This document shows, piece after piece, positions 8,760-18,742 of a stretch of 64,000 nucleotides of DNA. Position numbers and translations under genes: made by a program. Under the pieces are notes generated by a model that was not told the origin of the DNA, did not search any database, and saw only the letters and a program-made list of their open reading frames with translations. How positions within the stretch are numbered: position 1 is the first letter of the stretch; each line of letters begins with the position of its first letter. Source of the DNA: Nitrospira sp. KM1 (GTDB taxonomy: Bacteria > Nitrospirota > Nitrospiria > Nitrospirales > Nitrospiraceae); NCBI RefSeq assembly GCF_011405515.1, contig NZ_AP022671.1, positions 992,001 to 1,056,000 on the forward strand, written 5' to 3'.

Positions 8760-9965
8760 CTATTTCGACAGATCAGCAGATGCAGGCCTGATGTTAAGCA
8801 GTCTTGTGATCAGAGGAATAGGAGGTCCTTGCAGGAGTACCGATGTGACCGCGATGAAAAAGACCAGGTCAAAAATAGAATCGGCTTGCTTGACCCCGGC
8901 CAGAAGGGGAAACGTTGCCAGGACAATCGGCACCGCCCCCCTCAGTCCTACCCAGGCGACTAGAGTTTTCTGACGGAAGTCCAAGCGCGATAGCGCAAGG
9001 GCCACATACACACTGACAGGACGAGCAATGACGATCAGGTACAGGGACATAAGGAGCCCGACCCAAGCGATCGGGACCAGTCTGGAAGGAAACACTTGCA
9101 ACCCAAGGATCAAGAACATGGTGATCTGCATCATCCAGGCCAACTCATCGTGGAATCTCACGATGCGAGGCTGATACGTGAAGGGTTTGCGTCTCAAAAC
9201 CAATCCCGCGAGGTACACGGCCAGAAACCCGCTCCCATGCATGATGGCGGTGAGACCATACGTGAGCAGCGCGAGTGCAACCGACAATACCGGGTAGATA
9301 CCTTCCAGTTCCAATTCCAATGTATTGAGCACTCGCCGGATGACTTCCCCCATGACTATGCCGATCACCGACCCGACCGCCATCTGCATGGTGAAAAAGA
9401 GCGCTAACTCGCTGACCGAAGTCGCGGGGTTCGTCAAGAGCTGAATGATGGCGAGCGTGAGCACGACAGCCATCGGATCGTTGCTGCCGGATTCGAATTC
9501 AAGCAAATGCGGCAGTGATCCAGGCAGCTTTGCATTTCTGGCCTTGAGAACCATGAACACGGCCGCCGCATCCGTCGATGACACAATCGCGCCAAGGAGA
9601 AGTCCTTCGAGAAAAGAAAACTCATGCACCCAAGAGACAAACGCTCCGACCAAAACGGCCGTCAACAGAACTCCGATGGTAGATAAGGCAAGCCCATCCC
9701 ATAGTATGGGTCGAACCCAGCGCCATTCCGTATCCAACCCGCCGGAGAACAAGATGAGGACGAGCGCAATGACCCCCAGCGTTTGAACCATAGCCGGATT
9801 GTCAAAATAAATTCCGCCCAACCCGTCCGACCCGGCCAACATCCCGATGCCAAGAAAGAGGACAAGTGACGGAATGCCCAGGCGGTTTGAGAGTTTGATC
9901 GTCAGGATGCTGAGGATGACGAGCCCGGAATAGACGATAAACAGAAGATCGATGGTAGATGACAT
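8760..9965 (-). CDS. CPA1-type potassium/proton or sodium/proton antiporter (NhaP2/CvrA-like)
   Basis: 401 residues with about a dozen hydrophobic segments. The CPA signature residues are visible: SSTDAAAVF and ESGSNDPMAVV (the ion-binding ND pair). The order of helices matches NhaP2/CvrA, but these normally run to about 500-580 residues with a cytoplasmic TrkA_C/RCK domain. Here the protein stops right after the last membrane helix (LITRLLNIRPASADLSK), so the regulatory tail is absent. Inner-membrane monovalent cation/proton exchange for pH and volume control is the expected role. It is divergent from the oxygenase gene. Confidence 0.9.
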   Translation of the reverse strand: MSSTIDLLFIVYSGLVILSILTIKLSNRLGIPSLVLFLGIGMLAGSDGLGGIYFDNPAMVQTLGVIALVLILFSGGLDTEWRWVRPILWDGLALSTIGVLLTAVLVGAFVSWVHEFSFLEGLLLGAIVSSTDAAAVFMVLKARNAKLPGSLPHLLEFESGSNDPMAVVLTLAIIQLLTNPATSVSELALFFTMQMAVGSVIGIVMGEVIRRVLNTLELELEGIYPVLSVALALLTYGLTAIMHGSGFLAVYLAGLVLRRKPFTYQPRIVRFHDELAWMMQITMFLILGLQVFPSRLVPIAWVGLLMSLYLIVIARPVSVYVALALSRLDFRQKTLVAWVGLRGAVPIVLATFPLLAGVKQADSIFDLVFFIAVTSVLLQGPPIPLITRLLNIRPASADLSK

Positions 9966-10343
9966 TGATCGTGATGCAGAGAAGCTCTCATAAGCACGAG
10001 TCGATCCAACGAGCTGATTCTATAGCACAAGCCACCGTGGCAAGCTAGATGCAGCTCGACATGTCATATCGTTGTTTTCTACCTACCAGAAAATTCTCCT
10101 CTTCAGTCTATTTATTGTGAAGTCTTTCAATAATGAGCGAATCCGCTCCCTGGGCACCGTGCGAAAATCTATAGATCCCCAGCTATCAGTCGCTGTGCAA
10201 AATTCTCACCAGATTAGTCCCTAGGTGAAATGGCGCGTCCGACGTGGCCAAAAATGACCCGCGCGCGTTGTTAACGCGATGCGGGAATATCGGCGCAAGT
10301 TTTGCACCTTAAATTTTCTTTTTCTGAAGAAGATTGCCGATCG
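9966..10343. other. Divergent promoter region, AT-rich
   Basis: 378 bp between the divergent antiporter and oxygenase genes. It is visibly more AT-rich than its neighbours and must carry promoters for both. A weak hairpin (TCTCACC with AGGTGA, near 10202-10227) is seen. No gene found. Confidence 0.4.
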
Positions 10344-11087
10344 ATGCACGTTGAATTTGATCAATTCGATGCGGACAAGTTTTCCTTTCACGACCATCAA
10401 GTTTTGGTGATCGATAATTTTTGGTCGGCCGCCGAGCGTAAATTTTTTCAACGAGCCATGCTCGAAGCGTCATGGAAGGCCCTTCATGATAGTCCTCAAC
10501 TCCGTGCAACGTTCCCCAATTGCGGGAATTGGCTCAAAGCAGACATCGCCCGCTCTGAGGGCACCGTTCTTCTCAATCGCGTGGGCCTCTCCTGTATCAG
10601 GCGTTATATCGAATCGTTTCCTGGCATTGTGGGGCGCCATCTGAATTTCAATTATTACTCCTACGGCGCCGGAGACTGTCTTCTCACGCACGATGACGTG
10701 GTACGAGACCACCAGGAGGGCGAACCCATCAATTATGCCGACCCCTTGCGACGACTCGCCCTCGTCACCTACCTCCACGATGAGTGGCAACCTGACTGGG
10801 GGGGGGAGTTAATTATCTATGACATGGCGCAGGGACGACGATCCCAATCCGATCTTTCAATTACCCATTGCATTGCGCCGAAACCCGGCGCACTCGTCTT
10901 GTTCACAGTTCCAAGATATCACCGAGTCTGCCGGGTCGACGCCGTCAGCGGTACATCTAAACGTCTCTCAATCGCCGGCTGGTTCATGACCGAGCATCAA
11001 CCTGAAACCTTCGCGTCTCCACATGAATCCCATACGCATATCGATGCTCCGTTGAGAGCCGGTGAAGCGAGCCCCTACAGAACATAA
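10344..11087 (+). CDS. 2-oxoglutarate/Fe(II)-dependent oxygenase
   Basis: About 247 residues from ATG 10344 (the frame also opens at a TTG 42 nt earlier). The double-stranded beta-helix iron site is visible: H-x-D in THDDVV, a distal histidine in PRYHRVCRV, and the 2-oxoglutarate arginine in SKRLSIAGWF. The motif WGGELIIYD between them is typical of prolyl-4-hydroxylase-like (P4Hc) members. Substrate unknown: protein side chains or small molecules are both possible. A soluble cytoplasmic protein standing alone. Confidence 0.85.
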   Translation: MHVEFDQFDADKFSFHDHQVLVIDNFWSAAERKFFQRAMLEASWKALHDSPQLRATFPNCGNWLKADIARSEGTVLLNRVGLSCIRRYIESFPGIVGRHLNFNYYSYGAGDCLLTHDDVVRDHQEGEPINYADPLRRLALVTYLHDEWQPDWGGELIIYDMAQGRRSQSDLSITHCIAPKPGALVLFTVPRYHRVCRVDAVSGTSKRLSIAGWFMTEHQPETFASPHESHTHIDAPLRAGEASPYRT

Positions 11088-11285
11088 CTTCATGTTTAAC
11101 TTTCTGTATATGTTTTTAGAACATTGCTTTTCCCAATCTTGAGCTCTCGGTCATCAAGCGATAAAATCCGAAATTTGCCTCTTGAATATTCTCCGGTCGG
11201 CTGGATAGTATAGGGTCAACCTTACCGGGTGGGATTGGTGTCGGAAGACCTTTCCTGATTTATTGACTCTCAAGCAGACTTTCCA

Positions 11286-11891
11286 GTGGCCTACCGATTC
11301 ATCATCACTGTCTCAGTTCTATTCTCGACTTTGACTCTCTTCGCCTGCGCCGGGTCGGAACCGTCCCCTGAAAAAGCCGGGACGCTGAAACCTCATGCCG
11401 ACTCGGAGCTGTCCGTGAACGACATCCGAAAAGCGGCAAACGCCGGCAATGCGGACGCGCGAAATAAGCTTGGCATTCTCTACAGTGAAGGCCGGGGCGT
11501 CGGTCAAAGTTACGTGCAGGCCAAGCAGTGGTTTGAAAAGGCGGCTGAACAGGGGCATGCAGGGGCTCAGGTGAATCTCGGAACCTTATATCTTCACGGT
11601 CTGGGAGCTCCTCAGAGCGATCAAATGGCGCTTGTATGGTTCCGTCAGGCAGCCAAACAGGGAGACTCTCTGGCTTTCGCAAAATTGGGACTCATGTTCA
11701 CCCAGGGACGCGGCGTGGCCCAGGATTATGTTCAAGCCCACATGTGGTACAACCTCTCCGCCGCGCATGGAGAACGGCGAGCGGCGGAGTCCAGAGACAA
11801 TCTGGCCAAGCAGATGACGCCCACTCAGGTGGCGGAAGCTCAAAAGCTCGCGCAGGAATTCGAACAGAAAGCCCCGCGAAGTCTTCAATAG
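11286..11891 (+). CDS. Sel1-repeat lipoprotein
   Basis: 201 residues from a GTG start. An N-terminal signal peptide ends in a lipobox (LTLFAC), so the protein should be lipid-anchored. Three Sel1-like repeats follow (ARNKLGILYSEGRGV, AQVNLGTLYLHGLGA and AFAKLGLMFTQGRGV), a fold of paired helices used for protein-protein contacts. The C-terminus is a charged helix. Such proteins often scaffold envelope complexes; no specific partner is suggested by the neighbours. Confidence 0.88.
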   Translation: MAYRFIITVSVLFSTLTLFACAGSEPSPEKAGTLKPHADSELSVNDIRKAANAGNADARNKLGILYSEGRGVGQSYVQAKQWFEKAAEQGHAGAQVNLGTLYLHGLGAPQSDQMALVWFRQAAKQGDSLAFAKLGLMFTQGRGVAQDYVQAHMWYNLSAAHGERRAAESRDNLAKQMTPTQVAEAQKLAQEFEQKAPRSLQ

Positions 11892-12098
11892 TCTCTCCTC
11901 TCTCTTAACAATCGATTGTCCCATACGCGCGACGCATGTTCTTCGCCGCTCAGCTCTGACCATCGGCAATTATTCCCCTCTATCAACCGAACAAACGCGT
12001 CCGATTCCATCGGCACTCGTAACCACTTTCGTCGGCTAAAGAGCATTGACGCGGGGGCGAGGGAATGATTCACCGAAGAAATAAAGCGGGCGAACGTT

Positions 12099-13322
12099 TC
12101 AGGCAAGTCCACTCACTACTTCTTCGTAATAGGAACGCAGAATCGCTATGCGCGAGTGGTGGAAAATCACCAATTGGCGTTGGTCGAACGTATTTGAACA
12201 ATAGACATAGCAGAGATCCTCCGCCGTCCCGAATTCGACGTGCACTTGGCGTCCATCCGGTTCCTGTCGAGTGGTCTCGCATTTAACTGTTCGACCCCGC
12301 AGGCCCTCCCATGCTTGTTGAGCGGAGGGGAAGTGATTCTCGTACAGTGGCACATCGTCCTGGGCAGGCTGCATTCTGATGTTGTCAAAGTCGAGGCGAC
12401 GGCCTTCATCCGGTTCAGGCTGCTCGTCCCATGGGATCTCCGCCGTCTTCCCATTCATCACGACATACAGCGGTCCATCATCGGCTACTTCCTCAATCAG
12501 TCGATAGCGAATCAACTCCGGCTGCTCCAACAACGACAATCCACGTGAGGCCATTGCCCGCTGAAGGGGCACTCGCCTGGTGAGCTGCCGGCTTTTCTCA
12601 AACAGAATCAGCCGGCCAGGGGTGTTGAGACGTGCGCGAAACTGGTCAAGCCGCGGACCAAGCCCTGTGCGTTCTTCGAATTCACGTTGCAGCACTCCCG
12701 GAACCCGCTCAAACGTCGTCCAGTCACGACTGGGCACCCCCGTATCCTGTTCGGCCTGGAGCAGAGCATGACTCGCTACGATCAGGTCGAATGAGCCCAC
12801 CGTCGATTCAGGACAAAGATCGAGACAGACAAACTGCACATTCTTCAGGCCCCTCTCCAGGGCAGCCTCGTTGGCACGATCGATGGATGCAGACGAGCGA
12901 TCAATCCCGGTGAACATGATGTCTGGAAATCCGCTCGCATAAAACGTCGTCAAAATCCCCACACCGCACCCGAAATCCAAAACGGTCTTGGCCTCTCCGA
13001 TGCGAGATGCGACCCGTGGACCGACGGCCGCGAAATAATCATACCGTTGACTGTAGATCACAGGCAGGAGGCGCGGGGCGGCGGTCGCATCGTAGAAGGC
13101 AATTTCATCGGCCGGAGACCCCGACCGCTTGCGCTCGATACGCCGATGCAGATCCTGGATATCGTCGGGAGCAAGGGTCTGCCGCTGCCATTCAAAATAC
13201 TCTGCATCCGAGTCGAACCGTCTGAGACCCCAGGATGCGAGATGCGACCGAAGCGCCTCTTTTGATATGGAACGCTCCACGGCAAATTCGATGTTGGCTG
13301 GAATGGAATCCACCGAGCACAC
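12099..13322 (-). CDS. Class I SAM-dependent methyltransferase with unknown extra domains
   Basis: About 407 residues. The SAM motif is VLDFGCGVG, followed by GIDRSSASIDRANE, in the middle third. The N-terminal ~100 residues (around FDSDAEYFEWQRQ) and the C-terminal ~150 residues are not recognised. The start is a GTG at 13322; another GTG three codons on is possible. The gene lies 53 bp from the start side of no clear partner: proA-like is upstream in the same direction (stop at 13376), so co-transcription is likely. Confidence 0.75.
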   Translation of the reverse strand: MCSVDSIPANIEFAVERSISKEALRSHLASWGLRRFDSDAEYFEWQRQTLAPDDIQDLHRRIERKRSGSPADEIAFYDATAAPRLLPVIYSQRYDYFAAVGPRVASRIGEAKTVLDFGCGVGILTTFYASGFPDIMFTGIDRSSASIDRANEAALERGLKNVQFVCLDLCPESTVGSFDLIVASHALLQAEQDTGVPSRDWTTFERVPGVLQREFEERTGLGPRLDQFRARLNTPGRLILFEKSRQLTRRVPLQRAMASRGLSLLEQPELIRYRLIEEVADDGPLYVVMNGKTAEIPWDEQPEPDEGRRLDFDNIRMQPAQDDVPLYENHFPSAQQAWEGLRGRTVKCETTRQEPDGRQVHVEFGTAEDLCYVYCSNTFDQRQLVIFHHSRIAILRSYYEEVVSGLA

Positions 13323-13375
13323 GGCGCAAGGCCGGTGCGTTGATCGACGGGAATGCTGAAACGGCCTGTAAACCG

Positions 13376-14740
13376 TTACGGCCGCTTCAGCATGATGGCG
13401 TCGAAATACGTTTCGGGAACGGGATGTGGGAGACGGAGCTGACCGTTACCGAACACCACATATTTTTCACAGGTCAATTGTTCGAGACCGATCGGCCCTT
13501 TCGCGTGAATTCTGGAGCCGCTGAGGCCGATATCCGCGCCGAACCCGAAACTGTCTCCGGCATTCAGCCGTGACGAAGCATTGACCATCACGGTTGCGGC
13601 GTCCACCTCACGCGTGAATCGCATGGCGGACTCATAACTGGTCGTGGCAATTGTCGCCGTCATGCAGGGCCCATGGTCGGCGATATGCCTCAAGGCCTCG
13701 TCGAGATCTGCAACCATTTTGACCGCGAGTATTCTGGACTGGAACTGCATCCTCCAATCGTCTTCGGATGCGGGCTTGATGGATGTATGCCCGCTCATCG
13801 CCATCTGTCCCATTAAGGCAATGGTCTTATGGCATCCGCGAACCTCGATCTTGAACTCGTTGAGCAGACGATTGATGAGCGCCGCCAAGAACTGTCTTGC
13901 CACCACCTGCTGTACCAGCAGAGTGTCCAATGAGTTCGCCGAACCGGCTTGTTGCGCCTTCGAATTGATCGTGATGTTTTGCGCCATGGGAATGTCGGTA
14001 TCGGCATCGACGTAGAGATGCGACAAGCCGCTGTCATGACACAACACCGGCATCCTCGCGACATCCATGACTGCTTTGCGCAACCCGGCGCCGCCGCGGG
14101 GAATAATCGCATCCAAGGCCTTTCCCGATCGGATGAGTTCGACGGCCACATCCTTTTCCTGCCGTTCGATGAGAGCCCAACAGTCCGCCGGGAGTCCGCC
14201 GGTCTCCGCCTCTTCCCGTAATCCCTTGCCGATCGCTTGAAAGGTCAGATTCCATTCCGGAGCGCCGCGGAAGACGCTGACATTTCCGGACTTCACACAC
14301 ATTCCTATCGATTCCACCATCACCAGCGGCTTCATTTCGGAAATGATGCCGATCACTCCGATCGGCACGCGCACCCGGCTGACTTGCAGTCCGTCGGGTC
14401 GCTCGCGGCGGGAGGTGACGGTCCCGACGGGATCGGGCTGGTCAGCAATCACCCGAAGGCGCTCCACCATTTCCTTCACGTCATCCGAACTCACCCGCAC
14501 CCGAGCCACCGCAGCCTTCAGAACATTCTTGTCCGGCTCCGACGCGAGCATCTTGCCCAACGCATCGACGTCTTTTTCATTTTCGCCGAGTATCCGGTTC
14601 TCATCCTTCTCGAGCCGGGCAGCCATCGCATGCAGGACCTTCTCCTTAACAGGTCCGGTTACTAGAGCCATAGAATGAACTTTTTTTCTGCACTCTTTCA
14701 ATAACTTATCTAGATAAATCTTAACTGGAACTTCAGGCAT
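13376..14740 (-). CDS. ProA-like glutamate-5-semialdehyde dehydrogenase homologue lacking the catalytic cysteine
   Basis: 454 residues from the ATG at 14740, which has a ribosome-binding site (GGAAAGGAAAC) in front. The fold follows ProA closely: the NADP-binding region (KSGNVSVFRG), DAIIPRGGAG and the C-terminal FGFGADIGLSGSRIHAKGP. In ProA the nucleophile sits in a GVCNA-x-ETLLV block. Here the matching block reads AGSANSLDTLLV, so the cysteine is Ala268. ProA reduces gamma-glutamyl phosphate in proline synthesis. This copy may therefore be a non-catalytic paralogue or have another job. No proB is adjacent. Confidence 0.8.
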   Translation of the reverse strand: MPEVPVKIYLDKLLKECRKKVHSMALVTGPVKEKVLHAMAARLEKDENRILGENEKDVDALGKMLASEPDKNVLKAAVARVRVSSDDVKEMVERLRVIADQPDPVGTVTSRRERPDGLQVSRVRVPIGVIGIISEMKPLVMVESIGMCVKSGNVSVFRGAPEWNLTFQAIGKGLREEAETGGLPADCWALIERQEKDVAVELIRSGKALDAIIPRGGAGLRKAVMDVARMPVLCHDSGLSHLYVDADTDIPMAQNITINSKAQQAGSANSLDTLLVQQVVARQFLAALINRLLNEFKIEVRGCHKTIALMGQMAMSGHTSIKPASEDDWRMQFQSRILAVKMVADLDEALRHIADHGPCMTATIATTSYESAMRFTREVDAATVMVNASSRLNAGDSFGFGADIGLSGSRIHAKGPIGLEQLTCEKYVVFGNGQLRLPHPVPETYFDAIMLKRP

Positions 14741-14829
14741 TTTATGTTTCCTTTCCGCTGTCATCCGGATGAGGGTGAGCACTATAGCATGCGGTTTTTC
14801 CGGGGGTAAAGCGCGAGGAGGGCGTCACA

Positions 14830-16131
14830 TCAGCCCTGCGAGGATGGGGAGATTGCCAACTCTCTGTTCAGTCGTAATGCCTCCTCGCGTTTGGCCAGTT
14901 TCAACGCGAGCCATGCCCAGAAGCAAGCAGCTGGAACCATGGCCCATGCGATCTGGCCGGTCGTCGCCCCCAACGCCTTCACCCCGCTAACCAGCCAACC
15001 GGTCGTGGCATCTCCTCCACGCGAGACGGCGGTATCGATGAAATTTTTCGCCTTGTATTTCTCCTCTCGACTGACGACGGTGAAAAGAACTTCGCGAGCC
15101 GGTTTGGCGATGGCATATTCCCCAACTCGTCGAACGACGGTGAACAGGACATACAGGACCAACAGCGGCACGAATCCGATAATGCCGAACCCGACCGCAC
15201 TTGCCAGCGGAAGCATGACCAACGCCGAAGCGAGCCCGAACCGACGGATGAGCTGGCCCGTCACGAACACTTGAGTGAGAAACGTGATCGAATTGACGGC
15301 GAAATCCATGGTCGCAAACAACCTCGTCCTCGCTTCCGATGAGGCGACCTGCTCGCTGACCAGTTTCGTCTGTTCCAGATAGAGGAAAGTGGCTGTCGTC
15401 GTCAGGAGAAACAGGTATGCGCAGATGCCCAGAAGATACCTTGAACGAAATACAAGTCCGATGCCAGCAAGCATGTGGCCGCCGACGGGTTCTCCTCGAG
15501 AACCAGATGGAGCGCCCGCACGTGACCGCGACCATAGTTCGAGCCGGTGGATGCAGATCATGCATGCCCCAAGGCACCCGGCGGAAACGAGCATGAGAAA
15601 CGGAATGGGAATGAGATAGGTCAATCCGGTGGTCAACAGCGGCCCGGTCATGGCTCCCGTGCTCCCTCCGGCCGCAATCAGCCCGAATAGCCTCGTCCCC
15701 TGTTCCGGAGTGAACAAGTCGGCCATGAAGCTCCAGAACACCGACACGACGAACAGATTGAATACGGAGAGCCAGACAAAGAACGCGCGAGCGACCCACT
15801 CTGGTCCTATGTGATTCATCATCACCAGAAAGAACCCGACGAGATTGACACCGAAGAACGCATACACGAGTAGAAACAGCCGGTAGCGCGGGATGCGGGC
15901 CGACAAGAACCCGAACCACGGCGTAACGAGCGTCAAGGTGACGAAGGTGGCCGTCATCATCCACGGAAGATGCTGCACACCTCCCTGCACCGCCATTTCG
16001 TCACGCACTGGCCGCAGGATGTAATAGCCGCACAGGAGAAAGAAAAAATAGAGGAAGGCCCAGATCAGAGGAAGGACTTCGTCGCTCTCGGCGCCGGTAT
16101 TGGACTGGATCGCGCGGCTGAATCGGGACAT
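14830..16131 (-). CDS. NTP/NDP-exchange-type or MFS membrane transporter
   Basis: About 433 residues from ATG 16131 (a GTG 24 nt upstream is also possible). About 12 hydrophobic helices. The first is followed by YYILRPVRDEMAV, a block typical of the ATP/ADP-translocase-like family now placed in MFS (Npt1/Npt2 group). Free-living bacteria carry such members whose substrates are not known. It is not evidence of an intracellular lifestyle. It lies upstream of the proA-like gene in the same direction (89 bp gap) and is divergent from the unknown gene at 16206. Confidence 0.8.
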   Translation of the reverse strand: MSRFSRAIQSNTGAESDEVLPLIWAFLYFFFLLCGYYILRPVRDEMAVQGGVQHLPWMMTATFVTLTLVTPWFGFLSARIPRYRLFLLVYAFFGVNLVGFFLVMMNHIGPEWVARAFFVWLSVFNLFVVSVFWSFMADLFTPEQGTRLFGLIAAGGSTGAMTGPLLTTGLTYLIPIPFLMLVSAGCLGACMICIHRLELWSRSRAGAPSGSRGEPVGGHMLAGIGLVFRSRYLLGICAYLFLLTTTATFLYLEQTKLVSEQVASSEARTRLFATMDFAVNSITFLTQVFVTGQLIRRFGLASALVMLPLASAVGFGIIGFVPLLVLYVLFTVVRRVGEYAIAKPAREVLFTVVSREEKYKAKNFIDTAVSRGGDATTGWLVSGVKALGATTGQIAWAMVPAACFWAWLALKLAKREEALRLNRELAISPSSQG

Positions 16132-16205
16132 CCGCCACGCATCCTGCCCATCCACCCTTTTCTGTGCAAGGGAAATATTTGCTACAATGCCGCCCAGGAG
16201 GGTCT

Positions 16206-17426
16206 ATGACGGCCGAAGAAGCACGCGCATACTACAATTATCTGATGACACTCTGCATCCGGCGCGAAGAGTCATTCGGTCCGTTGGCGTTGACGTTTTT
16301 ACGGGACCCCCGGTTCGATCACTATCCGCTGACACCGGAAGAACGATTCAATTTGTACATGGCGACGTCGGAAGTCTTCGCTCCCGAACCCAAGCGCTAT
16401 ACCGCAAGACTCGAGTGCCTGAACAAGGCGCACGATCTCCTGAGCCAGACCACCTTTTTCGATCCGGCTTTTGCCCGCCAGTTACAATATGACATTCGAA
16501 AAACGTCGGCGGACCTCGAAATCTACAATCAGGCGATGAAAGTGCCGAGGCCGCAAGGTCTCACCGTTCAGCGTCTGACCGTAGAGACGGAGGCGCCGGA
16601 ATATTTTCTCGACCTTGCCCAGCAACGGGCTGCCGCCTATTATCAAAAGAAGTACCGCATGCCGACCGAATCGAAAACGGCCCAGCACTTCGGTGGGACA
16701 CCCAAGAAGTTCGAACCGGAGAATCCGACGATCCATAAGGAATTTCCCGGAGCCTGCGCGCCGTTCATGGCGGCCCGCACCAACGCATTCCACTTTCTGC
16801 TCCCGTTCGACTTGAAGATCAGCCGAACGCCCGAGGAGCCGCTTGAGGCCGGCATACGGATCTTCTATGCGAAAATCGGCTACTCCTATCCGCTGCGCTA
16901 TGAAATGGGGAGGTTGTGCGGATATCAGGACGGCCAGATGCTGGACATTGCATTGGACGACCCCAACCTGTTCTTCGTGTCCGTGTCCCCGCTGAGGGAG
17001 TCCTCGTTCCGGTTCATCCCGCCGGACACGGCTCCTGACGTCCCTGCCGAATTGGCCTATCCCTTGTCGGTGCTGAACACGGTCGGCTCGCTCGGACCGT
17101 TTATACAGGTCAGCTGCAAATTCAAAGTCTGGTTCGACGCCTCTGCAGTGTCCCTCCTCATCCAGGGGGCACCGGATCTCGCCGAGTATGGATTGCAAGG
17201 CGCATCGGGGCTCATGACCCGCTCTTACGCATCCGATCGCGTCGAGGCGTATGCCGAGTCTTCCCGCCATCCTTGGCAAGAGGGACTGAGCTACAATTTC
17301 GTCAATTTACATCTGGGACTGTTGCCTGGAATACAGTCTGCGGTCATTCCCTTCAACACGCCGATTTTCAGCCTCTACCCGGTGCTGAGCCGGCACGCCT
17401 ACAGTCTGGAACCAAAACCGGAATGA
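16206..17426 (+). CDS. Conserved-looking protein of unknown function, 406 residues
   Basis: The ATG at 16206 has a strong ribosome-binding site (AGGAGG) and is preferred to an upstream opening at 16164. The protein is soluble with many charged residues and no signal peptide or recognised domain. The N-terminal ~100 residues look helical ([22 protein letters not shown]), and the rest looks beta-rich ([23 protein letters not shown]). Its stop codon overlaps the threonine aldolase start (ATGA), so the two are translationally coupled. Their functional link is unknown. Confidence 0.65.
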   Translation: MTAEEARAYYNYLMTLCIRREESFGPLALTFLRDPRFDHYPLTPEERFNLYMATSEVFAPEPKRYTARLECLNKAHDLLSQTTFFDPAFARQLQYDIRKTSADLEIYNQAMKVPRPQGLTVQRLTVETEAPEYFLDLAQQRAAAYYQKKYRMPTESKTAQHFGGTPKKFEPENPTIHKEFPGACAPFMAARTNAFHFLLPFDLKISRTPEEPLEAGIRIFYAKIGYSYPLRYEMGRLCGYQDGQMLDIALDDPNLFFVSVSPLRESSFRFIPPDTAPDVPAELAYPLSVLNTVGSLGPFIQVSCKFKVWFDASAVSLLIQGAPDLAEYGLQGASGLMTRSYASDRVEAYAESSRHPWQEGLSYNFVNLHLGLLPGIQSAVIPFNTPIFSLYPVLSRHAYSLEPKPE

Positions 17427-18451
17427 TCGATCTGCGCAGCGACACCGTCACCAAGCCGTCGGCCGCCATGCGGAAAGCCATGGCGCAAGCCGAGGTGGGG
17501 GACGATGTGTACGGTGAAGATCCGACCGTCAATCGGCTTCAGGACCTCGTGGCTTCGCTCTTAGGAAAAAAGGCTGCGTTGTTCGTACCGTCCGGCACCA
17601 TGGCCAATCAATTGGCCATTCGCATTCAAACCCAGCCTGGTCAGGAAGTCGTGGCGGAAAGCAGGGCTCACATCGTGCGATACGAACAGGGAGCTGCGGG
17701 CGCGCTGGCGGGTGTTCAGCTGCACTGGGTCGCGGGAGAACGCGGGATCATCACCGCGGAGCAGGTACAGCAGGCTGTGCGCCCCAAAGATCCACATACG
17801 ATCCAAACGGCGCTCATCTGTCTGGAAAATACTCACAATAGCGGAGGCGGGACGATCTATCCGCTGGCCACGATCGAACGGATTCGTAGCGTCGCCGGCA
17901 AGGCCGGTGTCCCAATGCACCTGGATGGGGCCCGCCTGTTCAACGCGGTGACGGCCACCACGCTGCCTCCGGCTTCATACGCACAGCATTTCGACACGGT
18001 CTCGGTATGCCTTTCAAAGGGACTTGGCGCTCCGGCCGGTTCGCTGTTGATCATGAACGATCTCGGACTCCTCGAGAAGGCCAGACGTTGCCGTCGCATG
18101 TATGGGGGGGCCATGCGGCAAGCCGGTATTCTGGCGGCGGCAGGGCTCTATGCGCTGGAGCATCACATCGGACGGCTGAAGGAAGACCACGACAATGCAA
18201 AACGCCTGGCAAGAAAACTCCAACAATTATCGTCCGTGACCGTCAATCCCCAGCACGTGGAAACCAACATCGTGATCTTCGATGTCGTCGGGCATCGGCT
18301 CGCACCTGGCGCGATCGTCGATGCGCTCAAACAGGAAGGCGTCCTCGTCAACACGATTGGAGGCACGAGTTTTCGCGCCGTCACGCATCTGGACGTATCC
18401 ACTGCGGCCGTCGACCGGGCATACGAGGTCTTCGCCCGCGTGCTCGGATAG
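17423..18451 (+). CDS. ltaE: Low-specificity L-threonine aldolase
   Basis: 342 residues from ATG 17423, which overlaps the stop of the preceding gene by 4 nt. It begins [12 protein letters not shown], the family signature, with the [10 protein letters not shown] block and the PLP lysine in [12 protein letters not shown]. The enzyme splits L-threonine and L-allo-threonine to glycine and acetaldehyde with pyridoxal phosphate. The longer frame beginning at 17273 is only the antecedent overlap with the upstream gene. Confidence 0.93.
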   Translation: MIDLRSDTVTKPSAAMRKAMAQAEVGDDVYGEDPTVNRLQDLVASLLGKKAALFVPSGTMANQLAIRIQTQPGQEVVAESRAHIVRYEQGAAGALAGVQLHWVAGERGIITAEQVQQAVRPKDPHTIQTALICLENTHNSGGGTIYPLATIERIRSVAGKAGVPMHLDGARLFNAVTATTLPPASYAQHFDTVSVCLSKGLGAPAGSLLIMNDLGLLEKARRCRRMYGGAMRQAGILAAAGLYALEHHIGRLKEDHDNAKRLARKLQQLSSVTVNPQHVETNIVIFDVVGHRLAPGAIVDALKQEGVLVNTIGGTSFRAVTHLDVSTAAVDRAYEVFARVLG

Positions 18452-18512
18452 CCCTCCGCGCATTGACACCTCCTCCCCCCAAATCTAGAATGCGGAAGAG
18501 GCTGAACTTTTT

Positions 18513-18740
18513 ATGACGCTGCATGCCGTGTCGTTTACTCAGATCAACCGGATCCTCGAACTGACCGATTCGCTTGGTTTGAGCCGGGAATGGGTGGAGA
18601 TTCCTCTCTCCCCGGAAAGCCCAGGGATTGTCCGGCGTCTTCCCAACGGGAAGCTCGAAATCATCGTAGACGCCGATCAACCCTTCGACGCATGGCTCGA
18701 CGCGCTCCCCAGAGAGATTCAACTGGTACAAGGATCGTAA
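18513..18740 (+). CDS. Small protein of unknown function (75 residues)
   Basis: Starts MTLHAVSFTQ and has a strand-like region (LPNGKLEIIVDAD). It sits only 2 bp before the nucleotidyltransferase-fold gene, pointing to one operon. I do not recognise the family. Confidence 0.6.
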   Translation: MTLHAVSFTQINRILELTDSLGLSREWVEIPLSPESPGIVRRLPNGKLEIIVDADQPFDAWLDALPREIQLVQGS

Positions 18741-18742
18741 TA

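Noticed and set aside
14987-15964. Long frame opposite or within the transporter gene, 325 residues
   Set aside because: Arg- and His-rich shadow of a GC-rich gene in another frame.
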